NCBI GenBank assembly: GCA_001986395.2
Contig: MQVO02000028.1
Coordinates: 1-64,000, forward strand
From: Irpex lacteus
Taxonomy: Eukaryota; Basidiomycota; Agaricomycetes; Polyporales; Irpicaceae
Direction of reading: 5' to 3'
Length of the DNA: 64,000 nucleotides
In this document: positions 60,760-64,000 of the stretch, in pieces
Layout of the letters: every line of letters starts with the position of its first letter
How positions within the stretch are numbered: the stretch's first letter is position 1
The notes under the pieces: model-generated
Told to the model about the DNA's origin: nothing
The model's input: only the letters and a program-made list of their open reading frames with translations
The model's database searches: none
Position numbers and translations under genes: made by a program

Positions 60760-60949
60760 CGTTCGTATTGTCTTGCACCCTGTCCGCCTTTCGTGCAATT
60801 GTTCTCCTCCTCGGGGCTACAGAGCCACCTCTCCTCCTGCACACCAGGAGCGCACTTCGCCCTATTATCTTGCCACGCCTCGAGGAAGCCGCCCCTCGCG
60901 CTACCCATTTTTCCTATTCTTCTCACATACTCACATCACGAGAACAATC

Positions 60950-62672
60950 ATGCCTGCCTATCGCACTCGCGATACACGAAGTAAGTTTCTTCCACGCGCA
61001 CAGCAGCGAGCGACCACTCACCGGCGACCTTCTCACTCTCTCGCTTACCCCTGTAGCGACACTGGAAGTAGTAACGACGACGGACGAACCACTCACTCCA
61101 ACAGTAGCAATCTTTTCACCAACGCCGCGCGCCTTTACCTTCCCTCAGAATGACATTCCCTACGCATCGCCGTCTTGTTCGCCCTTCGAGCCGGAACTCA
61201 AGCCGGTGTCGTCCACCCCACCGCCCGCGAGGGCTTTCTCACCATCATCATCAATAGGTTCCGAGACTTCTTCATCGGTACTTTCCACACCATCCACAGC
61301 CACGTCCTCGCAGGTGTCGCACAGGCGTCGTAGATCGACCGTCAGCGAAATCGAGAGACGACCAAAGAAGGGCGACGAGGACTACATCAAGCGACCAGAG
61401 AATGCGTTCATCCTCTTCCGACGCAAGTGCTGCGAGGACCGCAACGCAGCTCTCGACGAGTCGAGTACCGACGAGCCAGTAGCGGGTCCCGTCAAGAAGC
61501 AGCGACAAGCCGATCTATCGAAGATGATCAGTCAGCAGTGGAAGAGCTTGTCAGGGGAGGAGAGGGCGTACTGGGAGGATTTGGCGAAGGAGAAGAAGAA
61601 GGAGCACGAGCAGTTGTACCCCAACTACGTGTATCGTCCGCAGAGGGTGAAGAAGAGCAAGAAGGGGAAGGGTCGCAGAGACGGTGAGCAGGAGACAGAC
61701 GACGGCATCTCATTCATCATGCCGGTGCCCTCACCTCCTCGCAGTCTCAGCCGCGAACCTGCGCACAGCGGCCGGCGGGCGGTGTCTGCGCCAACGCCAC
61801 CCGCGGCCTTCCAGACCATCCAGCTCCCCACGGTCTTCATGCCTTCGTGTCCTCCATCACCAGGTGGTGTGCCGCGTATCAGCAGAAGGATGTCGTACAT
61901 ACCTCCGCCAACAGACAACGACCCCTCGACGCGCTTCGAGTACATCCCGAAAGATTCCGTCCTCCCCCCCACTTTCCAACGACCCAACTTTGACGCTTCT
62001 TCATTCGTGAGTAGTCTGACCTGTCCTGATGCGCATGTTCAGAAGCTGATCAACGGATTCCACTAGAATTATGATTCATTCCAGACCTTCCAGTTCGACA
62101 GTCAATCGAACTTCCAGCAGGGAAGACCAGCGAACAACGTTCAGTTGACGCAGTTGACTATCCCTCGCGAGCCTGCCTTCAACAGTATGGTATCGCCTGC
62201 CGAGTCGATCGCCTCGAGTATCTTCTCCCCGACAGAGTCCATCTCCTCTTCCCTCTCGCCATCATCCTCCTCGTCGCACTGCGGGCCTTTCACCCCCGCA
62301 GACTCGTTATCGTTGCAGGGCTTGTCCGTGGGTTCGCACGCGACACAGCCCGCACCAGATTGCGTACCGGAAAACGTCGACGGCGAGTTGTCTGGTGGCG
62401 AACTCGGGTACCACGGATACACGTCTTGGTCATCAGAGTCCCTGTGGCCGACAGATCCGGAGGCTTTCCTTCAAGACGACTTCGACGTATCTTCCATCCC
62501 ACCGATCGAGCTTGGGTTGACGATGCCCGACCAGGCTCCATCGGAGGGCTGCGACTTCGAGCGCAGACCGTATGGTTCGATGTCTGAGCATCCGTTCTCG
62601 GACGCCACACCCAGCGCTGGCCAAGACCCATTCGCGAGCCTGTTCTCGTATGAGAACTTGAACTGGACATGA
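60950..62672 (+). CDS. HMG-box transcription factor C (Pcc1/Prf1/Ste11-like)
   Basis: Three exons (60950-60980, 61057-62006, 62085-62672) join in phase to 522 residues. The short first exon codes MPAYRTRDTR; an open frame upstream is ignored because this splice gives a clean start. After a Pro/Ser/Thr-rich region (about residues 15-115) comes RRRRSTVSEIERRPKKGDEDYIKRPENAFILFRRKCCEDR, opening one HMG box (about 118-205) with LSKMISQQWKSLSGEERAYWEDLAKEKKKEH and YPNYVYRPQR. A basic tract (KKSKKGKGRR) follows, a likely nuclear signal. The tail is Ser/Pro-rich with an activation-like PTESISSSLSPSSSSS, ending YENLNWT. This box type resembles Coprinopsis Pcc1 and Ustilago Prf1, regulators of mating-dependent development; the assignment to that class is from pattern memory. 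Unlike genes A and B it has an insert inside the box. Confidence 0.9.
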
Positions 62673-63540
62673 ATCGGTCAACGCGCGCGGGCGTTCGTTG
62701 ACGGACATTATTGCTGACATTATTGACTTATTCTTCATTTCATTTGCTTCTTCCAACGCGCGTGGAACACTGTATCAAAAACTAGGTAGCGGCGGAGGCC
62801 GTCGAACGCGACGACAATGACGATACGAAGTAGGGTTTTTAGCGTTCATTCATTTGTGCCATTTTTCTTGTATTACTCACCTGGGACCCGGAGGAAAGGT
62901 CTTGCTTTGCTTTTCTTGTGTAGTTTTTCTTCAACGCCACTTCTCATTTCTCAACCCGTTCACGACCCACCCATTTGTACTTCTAACCCCCCTTCAATCC
63001 TGTTGTATCATCTCATGTCCACTGCTCCTCATGACCAAGCGCAACCACCCCCGTCCATCCATGATTCCCCTTCCCCTTCATACCACATCGCACATTTTCT
63101 TCCACACACACATTGTTCATCGTTTGACATTATTTGCACCCGTACCTACCTAGAGGCCACTGTTTCGTATCACATCTTGGTTATTGCTATCGAACGTGCG
63201 TTCACCAGGCCTCCGAACATCGAACAACGAGTGAGAAAGCGTAAACAGATTGCTGAGCGAGCGTCGGTCGTCGTGGTTGCAACATGCCTGAGCGTTGTCC
63301 CGCTGAGGCGTGCTGGCGTCGTGGTGGCTCGTCTCCGCTTACGTAATTCCACGTGAGCTGACCTATCTGAGATACGCAAGGAACGCCCGTTACTTGCTCT
63401 CGACATCCAAGTACAAATCGCAGGTGGTTCTCGAGGTTTGAAAAATAAAGTACTAAGTATCAGTAATAGATTGACTTAACATGTATGTGATTTTTGTTTC
63501 TGTGGGCCAGAAGCGCTAACTATATGCTTTCAAAGACAAA
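62673..63540. other. 3' flank of HMG gene C and promoter of MYND gene
   Basis: This pyrimidine-rich stretch, similar in composition to the 3' flank of HMG gene A, probably includes a long 3' UTR. No gene recognised. Confidence 0.5.
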
Positions 63541-64000
63541 ATGGCATCTAATCTTGAGGTCGCTGGTAGTCCGAGCCGGGAGAGCAAGCCAGTAAATCTC
63601 ATTCCGAATACGAATCTCCCACCCAACCACCCAGACCTCGATTCAAAAACGATCAAACAGTGGTACAGGCAATGTCAGAAGTGTGAGCCTGGACGATCGC
63701 AACTCACGACCTTCACCCCACTTATTCATCGCAGGCTGGAAACGCAAAGCTGACGGCGTAAAGCTCATGGTCTGCTCAAAATGCAAAATCGCCTCGTACT
63801 GCGTGAGAACTAATTTCTTCAAATTTCTTTGACTTACATATGCTGACTATCATTGTTCCTCCTGTCAGAGTGCCGAGTGTCAGAAAGCAGACTGGAGCTT
63901 TCACAAACAAGCCTGCAAGGCTAACCAGCGTCGTCGCGAACTCATGGCTCGCGAAGATTTATTGGAACGACTCACAAGAAATTTAACTGGCGAGGCAGAT
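63541..64000 (+). CDS. MYND zinc-finger protein, 3'-truncated by window edge
   Basis: Exons 63541-63682, 63735-63802 and 63869 onward join in phase. After MASNLEVAGSPSRESKPV and a Pro/Asn stretch, a full MYND finger appears: CQKC, CSKC, the conserved YC-SAEC, then H and C in SFHKQAC. These supply the eight zinc ligands. A basic helix (KANQRRRELMAREDLLERL) runs into the edge. MYND fingers bind proline-rich peptides and occur in many regulators; the rest of the protein is needed to name the family. Confidence 0.85.

Larger units (their letters stand above)
55225..60949. other. Large gene-poor region (5.7 kb) upstream of HMG-box gene C
   Basis: No confident gene on either strand. It contains the start-proximal flank of the glycosylase, shuffled short repeats at 57045-57275, AGTGGCA-type motifs at 57959, 58414, 58732, 58829 and 60214, and a palindromic TATA element at 60743-60759. 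No mobile-element protein was recognised. Confidence 0.45.

Noticed and set aside
60768..60949. Longer N-terminus for HMG gene C
   Set aside because: The open frame upstream runs through the promoter and an intron (60981-61056). The MPAYRTRDTR exon with clean splice phases is a better start.
29976..62672. Canonical basidiomycete mating-type locus
   Set aside because: No homeodomain pair, STE3-like receptor or CaaX pheromone precursor was recognised anywhere in the window.

Overview
The window reads as nuclear DNA of a filamentous basidiomycete, most likely an Agaricomycete. Genes are broken by many short introns (about 50-90 nt, GT-AG, often with a CTAAC/CTGAC-like branch site). The families also fit: CYP63-like P450s, DUF6699 and DUF6533 proteins, GH76-like membrane-anchored proteins and MATA_HMG-type HMG-box proteins. 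There are no bacterial or viral features, no rRNA and no CRISPR array. Species cannot be named from the sequence alone.

Layout. 0-4.3 kb: a tandem P450 pair, the first cut by the left edge; both carry frameshifts in homopolymer runs. 4.8-11.6 kb: a GH76-like cell-surface protein, the ESCRT-II subunit SNF8/VPS22, and a proline/serine-rich protein of unknown function. 14.4-20 kb: a DUF6533 multi-pass membrane protein, a sugar-isomerase-like TIM-barrel gene with several frame breaks, a tRNA-Gly(UCC) and the ER-shaping protein Lunapark. 20.9-22.1 kb: a DUF6699 protein. 36.6-42.1 kb: a compact housekeeping block (exosome subunit RRP46, CAAX protease RCE1, and a Kelch/DUF4110 protein divergent from RCE1). 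51.7-55.2 kb: a second DUF6699 protein and an endonuclease III-like DNA glycosylase. The right edge cuts a MYND zinc-finger gene.

The standout feature is three HMG-box transcription-factor genes at 30.0-31.6 kb (+), 46.1-48.0 kb (-) and 60.9-62.7 kb (+). Each has 3.7-7.8 kb of apparently gene-free DNA upstream. The first two are diverged paralogues in opposite orientation that share motifs outside the HMG box. The third resembles the Pcc1/Prf1/Ste11 class of mating and development regulators. RCE1, which in other fungi acts on prenylated mating pheromones, lies between them. No homeodomain gene, pheromone receptor or pheromone precursor was recognised, so this is not a canonical basidiomycete MAT locus. 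A linked sexual-development regulator cluster is a reasonable hypothesis.

The intergenic DNA is not featureless. The interrupted palindrome AGTG(G/C)CACT and its half form recur far above chance in the gene-free stretches. GTCAC pentamers cluster in the Lunapark/DUF6699 promoter and again near 57.1-57.3 kb. Frame breaks fall only in the P450 and TIM-barrel genes, while the other genes followed exon by exon are intact. That points to decay of accessory metabolism genes or to local sequence error; raw reads would decide.
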